NCBI GenBank assembly: GCA_904501975.1
Contig: CAJGCZ010000016.1
Span: 1 to 42,075 of the forward strand
Origin: an uncultured Akkermansia sp.
GTDB taxonomy: Bacteria > Verrucomicrobiota > Verrucomicrobiia > Verrucomicrobiales > Akkermansiaceae
DNA length: 42,075 bases
Direction: 5' to 3'
Under the pieces are notes generated by a model. It made no database searches, was not told where the DNA came from, and worked only from the letters and a program-made list of their open reading frames with translations. The translations under genes and the position numbers were made by a program. Below are positions 34,819 to 42,075 of this stretch, piece after piece. Each line of letters opens with the position of its first letter. The stretch's first letter is position 1.

Positions 34819-35421
34819 TCAGGCTTTCAGCTCATTACCGAGTTCGATAATGGAATACTCGCCTTCGTGCAGACGGTATACAATCTGCAGCACGTTGCGG
34901 CGGGCGTTGCGATAGAGCACAAAGGGCTTGCCGGAGATTTCAAGCTCCATGATGGCATCTTCTTTGTACATCGTCTTAAGCACATAGCCCTCGCGGGTAA
35001 TGCGCACCGGCTTGGGGTCTTCCGGGGCATCGTAGTCCTCGTAATCAAGCACATCTTCCTCGTACACCTTCTCATCCAGTTTGCGGATGCTCTCGGAGCG
35101 GTGCGGGCGGAAGCGCTTCATGAGGCGGGTCTTGTGCTTGCGCATGCGGCGCATAATCTTGGTGACGGTTTCGTCAATTGCGGCATAGAGGTCGGACCCT
35201 ACGGTGGACGCCTGGATGGTGATGTGGTCTGCGCAGAATAGTACGATTTCAGCTACCTGACGATCTTTCTGAACATCCACTACAACGCGAGCTTCTACGA
35301 TACGGGGATAGTCAATGTGAATGCCCTGAATCTTCTTGGTGGCGAAGTCGCGAATGGCATCCGTCACTTCAACGTGGCGGCCGGTTACAACAATATTGGT
35401 GTCGACATTTGAGGTCTGCAT
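34819..35421 (-). CDS. hpf: Ribosome hibernation promoting factor, long form
   Basis: Long HPF binds the 30S subunit and drives formation of inactive 100S ribosome dimers in stationary phase. The 200-aa length and two-domain plan fit. An N-terminal HPF/RaiA domain (about 1-105: VVTGRHVEVTDAIRDFATKKI, then DLYAAIDETVTKIMRRMRKHKTR) is joined by an acidic linker (EEDVLDYEDYDAPED) to the C-terminal dimerisation domain (140-200: KTMYKEDAIMELEISGKPF, ending RLHEGEYSIIEL). The ATG at 35421 is preceded by a perfect AGGAGG, one of the few strong Shine-Dalgarno sites in the window. It is transcribed divergently from pnp. Confidence 0.95.
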   Translation of the reverse strand: MQTSNVDTNIVVTGRHVEVTDAIRDFATKKIQGIHIDYPRIVEARVVVDVQKDRQVAEIVLFCADHITIQASTVGSDLYAAIDETVTKIMRRMRKHKTRLMKRFRPHRSESIRKLDEKVYEEDVLDYEDYDAPEDPKPVRITREGYVLKTMYKEDAIMELEISGKPFVLYRNARRNVLQIVYRLHEGEYSIIELGNELKA

Positions 35422-35631
35422 TGTTTGGGTCCTCCTATTCTATGTTTATGGTTGTTTCTGATGCAGAAGTGGGCAGCCAAGCCGCCTTTCTGCAATACTC
35501 ATACTATACCCGCAGACAAGAAAAATCAATAAAAAAATATTCTTTTTTTGCTTTTTTTCAAGCGGTGTGCGGGCGGTTTTTATAATTTTGTCATTTACTG
35601 CGATAAAATGTTTATTGGTAGGAATTTGTGC

Positions 35632-35660
35632 TTGCGTTAGGGTGGTTTAGGGTGTAAAAT
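35632..35660 (+). promoter_or_regulatory. Promoter of pnp
   Basis: TTGCGT (35632-35637), 17 bp, TAAAAT (35655-35660). The start near 35667 would give a 145-nt leader carrying two hairpins. Bases 35422-35631 contain AT-rich DNA with A and T tracts (35520-35560) and presumably the hpf promoter. Confidence 0.5.
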
Positions 35661-35707
35661 AAACGCGAACGCGTGTAGTTTTTTTCAGAAACTCGCGCGC
35701 GGATGAG

Positions 35708-35788
35708 GCAGGGTAGCTTAAGAACCCTGCCGCTGCCAAGGAAGATAGTGGCCGGTTCCGGTCTTCTGCGGTGAAGCATGGAGCCGGC
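35708..35788 (+). promoter_or_regulatory. pnp leader hairpins (possible RNase III/PNPase autoregulation)
   Basis: Hairpin 1 is GCAGGGT (35708-35714) with ACCCTGC (35724-35730). Hairpin 2 is GCCGGTTCC (35751-35759) with GGAGCCGGC (35780-35788), nine pairs including one G-U. In E. coli a pnp leader stem-loop is cut by RNase III for autocontrol. Here the same use is an inference. Confidence 0.45.
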
Positions 35789-35812
35789 ACAAGAAGATAG
35801 AAAAAAGACAAA

Positions 35813-37957
35813 ATGAGTATACATTCCGTATCGTGCGCCGTTGGCGCCAACCCCATCACAATTGAAACCGGTAAGATTGCCCGCCTGGCAGATGGCGCAG
35901 TGACTGTTCGTTGTGGTGATACCGTGGTTCTCGTTACCGTTGTGAGTGCCACTAAGATTAAGGAGGGGCAGACATTCTTCCCCCTGTCCGTAGAATATAA
36001 GGAAAAGGCCGCCGCCGCGGGTATGTTCCCGGGTGGCTACTTCAAGCGTGAGGGTCGCCCCACGGAGAAGGAAATTTTGACCTGCCGCATGACGGACCGC
36101 CCCCTCCGCCCGATGTTCCCCAAGGGCTACTTCTATGACACGCAGGTGATTTCTCTGCTGATGTCTGCCGACGGCGAGAACGAGCCCGATATTCTCAGCA
36201 TCAACGGTGCATCTGCCGCTTGTGTAATTTCTGACCTTCCCTTTGCAGAGCCGGTGGGCGCTGTACGCGTGGGCCGTATCAATGGTGAGTTTGTTATCAA
36301 CCCCACCAACAGCCAGCGCACAGAGTCTGATTTGGATTTGGTATATGCCGGTTCCAAGGACCAGGTAATCATGATTGAAGGTTCTGCTGATGAGCTTCCG
36401 GAAGAAGACTTCATTGCAGCCCTTCGCTATGCTCAGGAGAACGTGGCTAAGATTTGCGCTGCTCAGGAAGAGCTGCGCGGCCTTTGCGGCAAGCCCACCC
36501 GTGAGTACGAGCTTACCCTTGCTAAGCCCGAGCTGTTGGAGATTGGCTACCAAGTGGCCGGCGACCGCATTGAGGACGCCATCTATGCTCCCAACAAGAT
36601 TCAGCGCCAGAAGCAGGTTGGTGCCCTTCGCGATGAGGTGGAGGCTAAGATTAAGGAAACCTACCCCGAGGCTACGGACTTTGACGTAGAGCAGGTGTTT
36701 GAGTACATTCAGAAGAAGGCTTTCCGTATCTCCATTATGGAGCAGGGTAAGCGTGCCGACGGCCGCGCCATCAAGCAGCTGCGCCCGCTTTCTGCAGAGG
36801 TGAACGTGCTGCCCCCCGTGGTGCACGGCTCTGCTCTCTTCTCCCGCGGCGAGACGATGTCCATGTGCCTTGCTACCCTTGCTCCTATGGAGGAGAAGCA
36901 GTACTTGGATAACTACACCGGTTCCGTGGATGAGAAGCGCTTCATTCTGCACTACAACTTCCCCCCGTTCACGGTGGGTGAGACGGGCCGTTTCGGTGGT
37001 CAGAACCGCCGCGAGATTGGCCACGGTGCTTTGGCTGAGCGTTCCATTGCTCCCGTGATTCCGGCAGAGGCTGATTTCCCCTACGCCATCCGTGTATCTT
37101 CCGAAATTATGGAATCCAACGGTTCCACCTCCATGGCTTCCGTATGCGCCGGCACACTTTCCTTGCTGGCCGCCGGTGTGCCGCTGAAGCGCCCGGTTTC
37201 CGGTATCTCCGTTGGTTTGGTGACCGAGTTTGAGAACGAGGGCGACCGCGAGCCCAAGCGCTACGAGACGCTGCTCGACATCATCGGCTCCGAAGACTTC
37301 TACGGCGACATGGACTTCAAGCTTTGCGGCTCTGAGGTAGGTGTAACGGGCTACCAGCTGGACCTCAAGCTCCCCGGCATCCCGCTCTACATTTTGGAGG
37401 ACGCTATTCACTTGGCTCGCAAGGGCCGTTTGGATGTGCTCGAGACCATGAACGCCTGCATCTCTGCCCCGCAGAAGATGAGCCCCAATGCTCCGCGCAT
37501 TGAGTCTACCTCCATCCCGCAGGATCGTATCGGCGAGCTTATCGGCCCCGGCGGTAAGAATATCAAGGCCTTGCAGGCCGAGACCGGTACCGATATCAAC
37601 ATTGAGGAAGATGGCACCGTGCGCATCTACGGCAGCCGCCAGGAGGGTGTAGAGCGCGCTCTCTACCTCATCGACCGCATGTTCAAGGAGATTGAAGTAG
37701 GTGAAACCTACGAGGGTAAGATTGTTTCCACCAAGGAGTTCGGCGCCTTCATGGAGGTGCTGCCCGGTAAGGATGGTCTCATCCACATCTCTGAGCTTGC
37801 TGAAGGCCGCACCCAGAAGACGGAAGACGTTGTGAAGGTGGGTGACATTGTGACCGCCAAGTGCATCGGTATTGATGACAAGGGCCGCGTCAAGATGTCC
37901 ATGCGTGCCGCTGCTCGCGACCGCAAGGCTGCAGAGGCTGCCACTCAGGCTGAGTAA
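35813..37957 (+). CDS. pnp: Polynucleotide phosphorylase
   Basis: PNPase degrades RNA 3' to 5' with phosphate, forming nucleoside diphosphates. The 714-aa length and domain order are standard: a first RNase PH domain (about 10-150; FFPLSVEYKEKAAAAGMFPGGYFKREGRP), a helical linker, a second catalytic RNase PH domain (about 310-545; ADGRAIKQLRPL, ALFSRGETM, SVGLV), a KH domain (IPQDRIGELIGPGGKNIK) and an S1 domain (GETYEGKIVSTKEFGAFMEV, ending DDKGRVKMSMR). The start at 35813 has only a weak SD. A long structured leader precedes it and a strong terminator follows. There is no rpsO directly upstream, unlike the usual arrangement. Confidence 0.97.
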   Translation: MSIHSVSCAVGANPITIETGKIARLADGAVTVRCGDTVVLVTVVSATKIKEGQTFFPLSVEYKEKAAAAGMFPGGYFKREGRPTEKEILTCRMTDRPLRPMFPKGYFYDTQVISLLMSADGENEPDILSINGASAACVISDLPFAEPVGAVRVGRINGEFVINPTNSQRTESDLDLVYAGSKDQVIMIEGSADELPEEDFIAALRYAQENVAKICAAQEELRGLCGKPTREYELTLAKPELLEIGYQVAGDRIEDAIYAPNKIQRQKQVGALRDEVEAKIKETYPEATDFDVEQVFEYIQKKAFRISIMEQGKRADGRAIKQLRPLSAEVNVLPPVVHGSALFSRGETMSMCLATLAPMEEKQYLDNYTGSVDEKRFILHYNFPPFTVGETGRFGGQNRREIGHGALAERSIAPVIPAEADFPYAIRVSSEIMESNGSTSMASVCAGTLSLLAAGVPLKRPVSGISVGLVTEFENEGDREPKRYETLLDIIGSEDFYGDMDFKLCGSEVGVTGYQLDLKLPGIPLYILEDAIHLARKGRLDVLETMNACISAPQKMSPNAPRIESTSIPQDRIGELIGPGGKNIKALQAETGTDINIEEDGTVRIYGSRQEGVERALYLIDRMFKEIEVGETYEGKIVSTKEFGAFMEVLPGKDGLIHISELAEGRTQKTEDVVKVGDIVTAKCIGIDDKGRVKMSMRAAARDRKAAEAATQAE

Positions 37958-37991
37958 GTCGGCTGTGGCTCCTGAGTGAGTCTTTTATTCC

Positions 37992-38032
37992 CCCGCGTTT
38001 GTGTCTGTTTCGGCACAAACGCGGGCTTTTTT
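37992..38032 (+). terminator. Rho-independent terminator of pnp
   Basis: A perfect 12-bp stem CCCGCGTTTGTG / CACAAACGCGGG (37992-38025) is followed by C and T6. Confidence 0.92.
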
Positions 38033-38095
38033 GTGTAGGATGGCAGATGCACGCCAAAAAAGTGCAATAAAATTTGCTCGGAAGGCTTTTTTTGA

Positions 38096-38124
38096 TTGCC
38101 AAGCAGTGAAAACTGGTGTAAAAG
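38096..38124 (+). promoter_or_regulatory. Candidate promoter of the coiled-coil gene pair
   Basis: TTGCCA (38096-38101), 17 bp, TAAAAG (38119-38124), about 33 bp upstream of the ATG at 38157. The match is moderate. Confidence 0.35.
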
Positions 38125-38156
38125 ATATATCGAACAGTTGCAAATTTACTTACACC

Positions 38157-38987
38157 ATGTGGAAATATATCATCATCTCATCGGTTCTGTTTTTCGGCGG
38201 ATCCTTTTTTCTCTTCCAGTCTAATCACGAAGCTCTGAATAGAGCTGATGGTGAGTTGGCTCTTATTCTGAATCGTTTTGATACTGCTGTAAGCGCTAAG
38301 ACTCAGGCTAACTCTGAGAAGATTGCTGCTGCATACAGTGAGGTTCGCGCCAAGTGGCTTGCAGAAGAAATTGAGCGTCAGAAGGAAGCTCAGCTGAAGG
38401 CTGAGGAAGACGCTGCTCTTGCTCGCGCTAAGGGTGACGAGTACAAGAACGAGAGCGACACGCTCAAGGAAGAGACTGAAACTGTAAAGCGCGAGCTTAA
38501 GGACGTTGTTATTCGTACGGCTCCTGTTGTAGAGCTTGACCCCGACAGCTCCGAACCCTCCGAAATTATCGCCGCTGCTAAGTCCTTGATGGATGAGAAC
38601 ATTGTGCTTCAGTCTCAAATTGACCAGGAGAACGAGCAGATTGCTGCCTTGGGTGCTGAAAGTGAGCGCCTGAACGGCTTGATTGATGCCGCTCGCAAGT
38701 TGGGGCAGGACCGTCAGGCTCGTATCTCTCCGCCTGAGCTCAAGTGCCAAGTTTCCTATGTGGACCCCGGTTATGCCTTCATGACCCTCAATGCCGGTAT
38801 TGACAACGGTGGCGTTGTTATCGGTTCTCGTTTGTCTGTCATGCGCGGCGACCGCAAGATTTGTGAGCTTTCCGTCACTAACGTACAGTCCCGCGAGTCC
38901 GTGGCTTACGTTGTGAAGGGCACCATGCTTGCCGGTGAGCGCGTCAAGGTAGGTGATACCGTTGTTTCCGTTCGTAACGATAAGTAA
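38157..38987 (+). CDS. Membrane-anchored coiled-coil protein, paralogue 1
   Basis: The ATG at 38157 gives 276 aa starting MWKYIIISSVLFFGGSFFLF, one N-terminal transmembrane anchor (or uncleaved signal); upstream in-frame codons overlap the pnp terminator, so the longer frame is not used. Residues about 30-195 are a coiled coil rich in Ala, Glu, Lys and Leu. The last ~75 residues form a small beta domain: VSYVDPGYAFMTLNAG, VIGSRLSVMRGD, and the end ERVKVGDTVVSV. The same plan appears in the next gene, 22 bp downstream, whose C-terminal domain also ends in a KGD-type motif. No known family is assigned. The domain may face the periplasm. Structural or envelope-tethering roles are conceivable but unproven. 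Confidence 0.75.
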   Translation: MWKYIIISSVLFFGGSFFLFQSNHEALNRADGELALILNRFDTAVSAKTQANSEKIAAAYSEVRAKWLAEEIERQKEAQLKAEEDAALARAKGDEYKNESDTLKEETETVKRELKDVVIRTAPVVELDPDSSEPSEIIAAAKSLMDENIVLQSQIDQENEQIAALGAESERLNGLIDAARKLGQDRQARISPPELKCQVSYVDPGYAFMTLNAGIDNGGVVIGSRLSVMRGDRKICELSVTNVQSRESVAYVVKGTMLAGERVKVGDTVVSVRNDK

Positions 38988-39009
38988 ACCTTTTTAATTA
39001 CTACAAGAT

Positions 39010-39873
39010 ATGAAAATCTTACCCGTTGTTCTCTCTGTTACGGTTCTTGGCCTTTCCGTGGGCGCTTGGTATTACTCTGACCAGCAGCAGTCCATCATGA
39101 ATATGGCTGTGAAGGTGAGCGGTGGTGCCGCTGAGCAGGATGGTATGAGCGCCATTGTTTCCTCTGCTAAGACCGAGGTGAGCGAGGCTTCCGTAGCCGC
39201 TTCTGAGGCTGCTAAGGGTGCTGAGACTCAGTACCTCCAGCTGACCGGTCCCGGTGCTGCTATCGAAAAGCGCCAGGCTGCTGAGCGCAAGCTTCAGGAG
39301 GATACAGACTACCGCGATGGTATGGCCGCTGAGCTGAAGACCACGCAGGAGAACCATGCCGCTGCTCAGGCAGAGGCTGAGGCCATGCTTGCTACCATGC
39401 GCGAGCTTGAGGACCTTGCCTCCGTATCCAGCCTTAGCGAGGCTGTGGAAACCTTCCAGACCATCGTAGAAGATGCCAAGGAGAAGAAGCAGGAGCTTAC
39501 CAACGAGCACGAGAGCTTGGTAACAGCCCGCGAGGCTGCTACGAAGAAGGTGGCTGACGAAACCACCGAGCTTGCTCGCTTGGATAAGATTAACCGCGAC
39601 TTCGAGGCTAACTACCGCAAGAACGAGCGCGAGTACGTTGTGAACAGCATCGATACCGGTCGCTCCATCATCACCTTCTTTGTTCCCAAGGACAGCGGCC
39701 TTGTTGCCGGCGACAGCACCCCGCTTATCGTGAAGCGCAACAACACCACGGTTGCTACACTGCGTGTGGAGAGCATCAAGAATGGTGAGGTTGTTGCTAA
39801 GTTCACCAACGTTGGTCGCAACAAGATTCAGAAGGGCGACAACATCATCCACGAGAAACCGCACGGTTCGTAA
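39010..39873 (+). CDS. Membrane-anchored coiled-coil protein, paralogue 2
   Basis: The 287-aa protein begins MKILPVVLSVTVLGLSVGAWYY, one transmembrane anchor or signal. It continues with a long Ala/Glu/Lys-rich coiled coil (about 30-210). The C-terminal beta domain is VNSIDTGRSIITFFVPKD, LVAGDSTPLIVKRNN, KIQKGDNIIHE. It aligns in layout and key positions with the C-terminus of the preceding protein, so the two arose by duplication and may form a hetero-oligomer. They are co-transcribed, 22 bp apart. The function is unknown. Confidence 0.75.
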   Translation: MKILPVVLSVTVLGLSVGAWYYSDQQQSIMNMAVKVSGGAAEQDGMSAIVSSAKTEVSEASVAASEAAKGAETQYLQLTGPGAAIEKRQAAERKLQEDTDYRDGMAAELKTTQENHAAAQAEAEAMLATMRELEDLASVSSLSEAVETFQTIVEDAKEKKQELTNEHESLVTAREAATKKVADETTELARLDKINRDFEANYRKNEREYVVNSIDTGRSIITFFVPKDSGLVAGDSTPLIVKRNNTTVATLRVESIKNGEVVAKFTNVGRNKIQKGDNIIHEKPHGS

Positions 39874-39910
39874 TGGTGGGGTGATTCCTACGTGACTGTT
39901 TTGATGATTG

Positions 39911-39938
39911 GCACCGAGGGTGATATTCCCCTCGGTGC
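39911..39938 (+). terminator. Terminator after the coiled-coil pair
   Basis: GCACCGAGG (39911-39919) pairs with CCTCGGTGC (39930-39938). The following bases are only moderately T-rich (tgattacttta). Confidence 0.65.
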
Positions 39939-40040
39939 TGATTACTTTATGGTGCGGTGTGCCGTTGTGTCATAATGCCGGAAAGATGCTGCATGTACCT
40001 GCGGCTTGTGCTAGAATGCACATGTAATTAGGTGAAGCTT

Positions 40041-40244
40041 ATGATGAAGTCTATTTTTATTACAGCGCTTCTCGGTGTAACGGCCGCAATGGTGTCCTGC
40101 ACCAATGGTGTGGCTCCGGTGCCGGATAACGGGCGCCAGGTAGTGCGCCCCAGAGGCAGCTCCGATGTGGAAAAGTCTTGGAACATTATCACCAAGGCTG
40201 AGGGCGATGCCGCGCTGGGCCCCTTGAGCAACATGCGCCGATAA
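40041..40244 (+). CDS. Small lipoprotein, unknown
   Basis: From the ATG at 40041 (a second ATG follows at once at 40044) the product is 67 aa. An AGGTGA ribosome-binding site lies a few bases upstream. MMKSIFITALLGVTAAMVSC is a lipoprotein signal peptide with an AMVSC lipobox; the mature part of about 48 residues is polar (SSDVEKSWNIITKAEGDAA). There is no known family. It precedes nth by 13 bp and may share its transcript, although the two functions are probably unrelated. Confidence 0.7.
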   Translation: MMKSIFITALLGVTAAMVSCTNGVAPVPDNGRQVVRPRGSSDVEKSWNIITKAEGDAALGPLSNMRR

Positions 40245-40257
40245 GATAACCGCTGCC

Positions 40258-40878
40258 ATGCGTGCCAAAGAACGAGCGGCCATTGTGCTGGAGGAGTTGG
40301 AGCGGGCTTACCCCGAGCCCGGCTGCCCCTTGCACCATCACGATGCTTTTACGCTGCTGGTGGCCGTTATGCTTTCTGCTCAATGCACGGATGCGCGCGT
40401 GAATATGGTGACTCCCGCCCTTTTTGCGGCTGCCCCTACGCCGCAAAAGATGGCAGCCATGGATTGGCAGGAGGTGCGAGAGTATATTGCCACCTGTGGC
40501 CTTACGCAAACGAAGGCTAAACGCTTGGTGGAAACGGCTAAATTGTTGGTGGAGCGCCATGCGGGGCAGGTGCCCTCCACCTTTGAAGAGCTGGAGGCGC
40601 TGCCCGGGGTGGGGCATAAAACAGCCTCCGTTGTCATGGCTCAGGCGTTCGGTATGCCCGCTTTCCCGGTGGATACGCACATCTTCCGCCTAGCCCGTCG
40701 TTGGAAGCTTAGCCGCGGTAAAACGGTGGAAAAAGTGGAGGCTGACCTCAAAAAACTCTTCCCCAAGCATCTTTGGAACAAGTTGCATGTGCAGTTTGTG
40801 TTATGGGGCAGAGAGCATTGCCCTGCTCGTGGTTGCCGCCCGGTTTGCCCCGTTTGTGCCCGCCTTGGTGTGGCATAA
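40258..40878 (+). CDS. nth: Endonuclease III
   Basis: This base-excision repair glycosylase/AP lyase removes oxidised pyrimidines. The 206-aa length is typical. The helix-hairpin-helix LEALPGVGHKTASVVM contains the catalytic Lys (in GHKT), and FPVDTHIFRLARRW contains the catalytic Asp. Near the C-terminus, HCPARGCRPVCPVC carries four cysteines likely to hold the [4Fe-4S] cluster. Their spacing (C-x4-C-x3-C-x2-C) is not the E. coli C-x6-C-x2-C-x5-C pattern, so ligand assignment needs care. The start at 40258 has no obvious SD. Confidence 0.93.
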   Translation: MRAKERAAIVLEELERAYPEPGCPLHHHDAFTLLVAVMLSAQCTDARVNMVTPALFAAAPTPQKMAAMDWQEVREYIATCGLTQTKAKRLVETAKLLVERHAGQVPSTFEELEALPGVGHKTASVVMAQAFGMPAFPVDTHIFRLARRWKLSRGKTVEKVEADLKKLFPKHLWNKLHVQFVLWGREHCPARGCRPVCPVCARLGVA

Positions 40879-40902
40879 GTTGCACTTTTTGAATGTTTGT
40901 GA

Positions 40903-40931
40903 TTGACATTTGCCTCGAAAAGTAGTTTCAT
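40903..40931 (+). promoter_or_regulatory. Promoter of panD
   Basis: TTGACA (40903-40908), a 17-bp spacer and TTTCAT (40926-40931). The expected start near 40938 leaves about 16 nt before the ATG at 40954. Confidence 0.55.
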
Positions 40932-40953
40932 ATCCGGCCGAAAGTAACACGTT

Positions 40954-41292
40954 ATGCTTGTTTCTCAGCTAAAATCAAAAATTCATCGCGCCATGGTCAC
41001 CCGTGGTGATGTGGAATATGAAGGTAGCATAGAAATACCGCAGGATCTCGTAGAAGCCGCCGGTATCTGGCCGGGTGAGAAGGTATTGGTTGCCTCCATC
41101 ACCTCCGGTAATCGTTTTGAGACGTATGTGCTGGTTGGCCCGCCCGGTACCGGGCAGATTATCATTAACGGCGGGGCTGCTCACCTCATCAAAGCCGGCG
41201 AGCGTGTGGTTATTATGAGCTTTGCGCTGGATGATAAACCCATTACACCCACCCGCATCGTTTGCAACGAACTTAATGAAATCATAGCTTGA
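40954..41292 (+). CDS. panD: Aspartate 1-decarboxylase
   Basis: PanD converts aspartate to beta-alanine for pantothenate and CoA synthesis, using a pyruvoyl group. The 112-aa length is standard. It has MLVSQLKSKIHRAMVT at the start, the self-cleavage Gly-Ser (in VEYEGSIEI, residues 24-25) that makes the pyruvoyl, a YVL segment, and INGGAAHLIKAGERVVI. It has its own promoter and lies alone between nth and secG. No maturation partner is visible here. Confidence 0.95.
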   Translation: MLVSQLKSKIHRAMVTRGDVEYEGSIEIPQDLVEAAGIWPGEKVLVASITSGNRFETYVLVGPPGTGQIIINGGAAHLIKAGERVVIMSFALDDKPITPTRIVCNELNEIIA

Positions 41293-41295
41293 GGC

Positions 41296-41324
41296 TTTAC
41301 AAACATCTTTTAATCTGATACAAT
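41296..41324 (+). promoter_or_regulatory. Promoter of secG, very close to the start codon
   Basis: TTTACA (41296-41301), 17 bp, TACAAT (41319-41324), each five of six to consensus. The predicted start at about 41331 is 2 nt before the ATG at 41333, implying a nearly leaderless mRNA. Confidence 0.6.
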
Positions 41325-41332
41325 CCATTGCC

Positions 41333-41824
41333 ATGCTTTTAGTAACTTTCAAATACATCGTTTTCGCCCTGCTCATCATTGTATGTGCCATGCTTCTTCT
41401 CTTGGTGCTCATGCAGCGTCCGAAGCAGGAGGGCCTTGGTGCTGCTTTCGGTGCTCAGATGACGGATCAGGCCTTTGGTGCCCGTACAACGGATGTGCTT
41501 AAGAAAGGTACCATCATTTTCGGTTCTGCCTTCATGGTGCTTTGCTTCCTTCTTAGCGTTCTTATTCTTAAAGAAAATAAAGAGAAGAACGGCACCGGTT
41601 TGGCTGTAACATCTTCTGCTCCCGTGGCTCCTGCCGTGTTGCCTGCTGAGGCTCCGGCTGCTCAGGATGCCGCCCCCGCCGCAACGGAAGAAGCCCCGGT
41701 TGAAACGCCCGCTGTTGAGACTCCCGCTGAAGCTCCTGCTGAGGTTGCCCCTGCTACGGAAGAGACTCCTGCTGAGGTTGCTCCGGTGGAGGAAACCCCG
41801 GCTGAGGCTCCCGCTGCTGCTTAA
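41333..41824 (+). CDS. secG: Preprotein translocase subunit SecG with long Pro/Ala/Glu tail
   Basis: SecG is an auxiliary subunit of the SecYEG translocon. The first ~80 residues are a normal SecG: TM1 YIVFALLIIVCAMLLLLVLM, the QRPKQEGLGAAFGAQ loop, and TM2 IIFGSAFMVLCFLLSVLIL. Unusually, residues ~95-163 form a low-complexity tail of repeated Pro-Ala-Glu-Val/Thr segments (TPAEVAPATEETPAEVAP and similar). This extends the protein to 163 aa, about twice the core length. The topology of the tail (cytoplasmic or periplasmic) depends on SecG orientation and is not shown by sequence. Confidence 0.92.
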   Translation: MLLVTFKYIVFALLIIVCAMLLLLVLMQRPKQEGLGAAFGAQMTDQAFGARTTDVLKKGTIIFGSAFMVLCFLLSVLILKENKEKNGTGLAVTSSAPVAPAVLPAEAPAAQDAAPAATEEAPVETPAVETPAEAPAEVAPATEETPAEVAPVEETPAEAPAAA

Positions 41825-41843
41825 GTTGCACGTAGAGTTTATT

Positions 41844-41883
41844 AAAAAGCTGCGATTTCGAATTTTCGAAATCGCAGCTTTTT
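41844..41883 (+). terminator. Rho-independent terminator of secG
   Basis: A perfect 19-bp arm pair (A5-GCTGCGATTTCGAA with its complement ending T5) has a 2-base loop, 20 nt past the stop. It is symmetric, so it could also work on the other strand. Confidence 0.92.
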
Positions 41884-41929
41884 AATTTTCGCTCTGTTAA
41901 ATTTTTTAGTTGAAAAATGGGAGTTTGCG

Positions 41930-42075
41930 GCCCCCCGTACTACGCACCGTAGGTGCGTTCTTCACTACAGCGCCAGCTGTTCTTCACCATCTGCCGCAGG
42001 CAGATTCTTCACCATGCCCAACGGGCATTCTTCACCACGGCGTAAGCCGTTCCTCCTCCCAAATACCGCGAGCGC
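41930..42075. repeat. Five-hairpin array, inverted copy B (runs off the window)
   Basis: This is the reverse complement of 34559-34705. The stems CGCACC/GGTGCG, CAGC/GCTG, TCTGCC/GGCAGA, TGCCC/GGGCA and ACGGC/GCCGT are identical, with TTCTTCACC-type spacers. Differences in the hairpin region are confined to loops. It continues past the right edge. Confidence 0.85.

Noticed and set aside
35612..37786. 724-codon open frame antisense to pnp
   Set aside because: It is a shadow of the well-conserved pnp gene, without recognisable domains.

Overview
The window looks like a chromosomal segment of a gut-type Verrucomicrobiota bacterium, most likely Akkermansia-like. This is inferred from gene content and protein style: a secreted GH33 sialidase, a very large GH2 beta-galactosidase with two discoidin-type domains, many secreted or lipoprotein genes of unknown function, weak or absent Shine-Dalgarno sites, and a moderately GC-rich coding core. 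No rRNA or taxonomic marker was available to prove it.

Layout. (1) 1-4.1 kb is an AT-richer accessory stretch: the end of an ATP-binding RecG-like/AlbA-type regulator, two decayed RhuM-family relics on either side of an intact DUF2806 gene, purine-rich and hairpin-bearing tandem repeats, and a broken duplicate of the 3' end of the next gene. (2) 4.28-8.5 kb (minus strand): a secreted HEXXH metalloprotease-like protein, L-serine dehydratase, glycine C-acetyltransferase and a rhodanese-like membrane protein. (3) 8.65-16.3 kb (minus): a run of sialidase, small membrane protein, riboflavin synthase, Na+/H+ antiporter and a large coiled-coil/TPR secreted protein. (4) 16.4-23.4 kb: an oligopeptide ABC ATPase, a polyglutamine lipoprotein, mnmE and a SNF2-family helicase (plus), and a secreted protein with an internal duplication (minus). 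(5) 23.5-29.4 kb (minus): an AT-richer defence island transcribed from one good sigma70-like promoter, in the order TIR protein, SLOG-SLATT four-TM protein, beta-grasp/TIR protein, Fic protein. (6) 29.7-34.1 kb: GH2 beta-galactosidase. (7) 34.15-34.74 kb: a non-coding composite of inverted repeats and a five-hairpin array, most of which recurs inverted at the window's right end. (8) 34.8-41.9 kb: core genes hpf, pnp, a pair of paralogous coiled-coil membrane proteins, a small lipoprotein, nth, panD and secG.

The most interesting unit is region 5. Two TIR proteins with intact catalytic glutamates sit in one operon with a protein that joins a nucleotide-binding-type SLOG domain to two 2-TM pairs. 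By analogy with Thoeris (a TIR makes an ADP-ribose-type signal and a SLOG domain reads it), this could be an anti-phage system whose effector acts on the membrane. The Fic protein may be a further component or a passenger. The second notable item is the hairpin array: its two copies differ only at hairpin-loop positions, while stems and spacers are unchanged, which points to a conserved structure.
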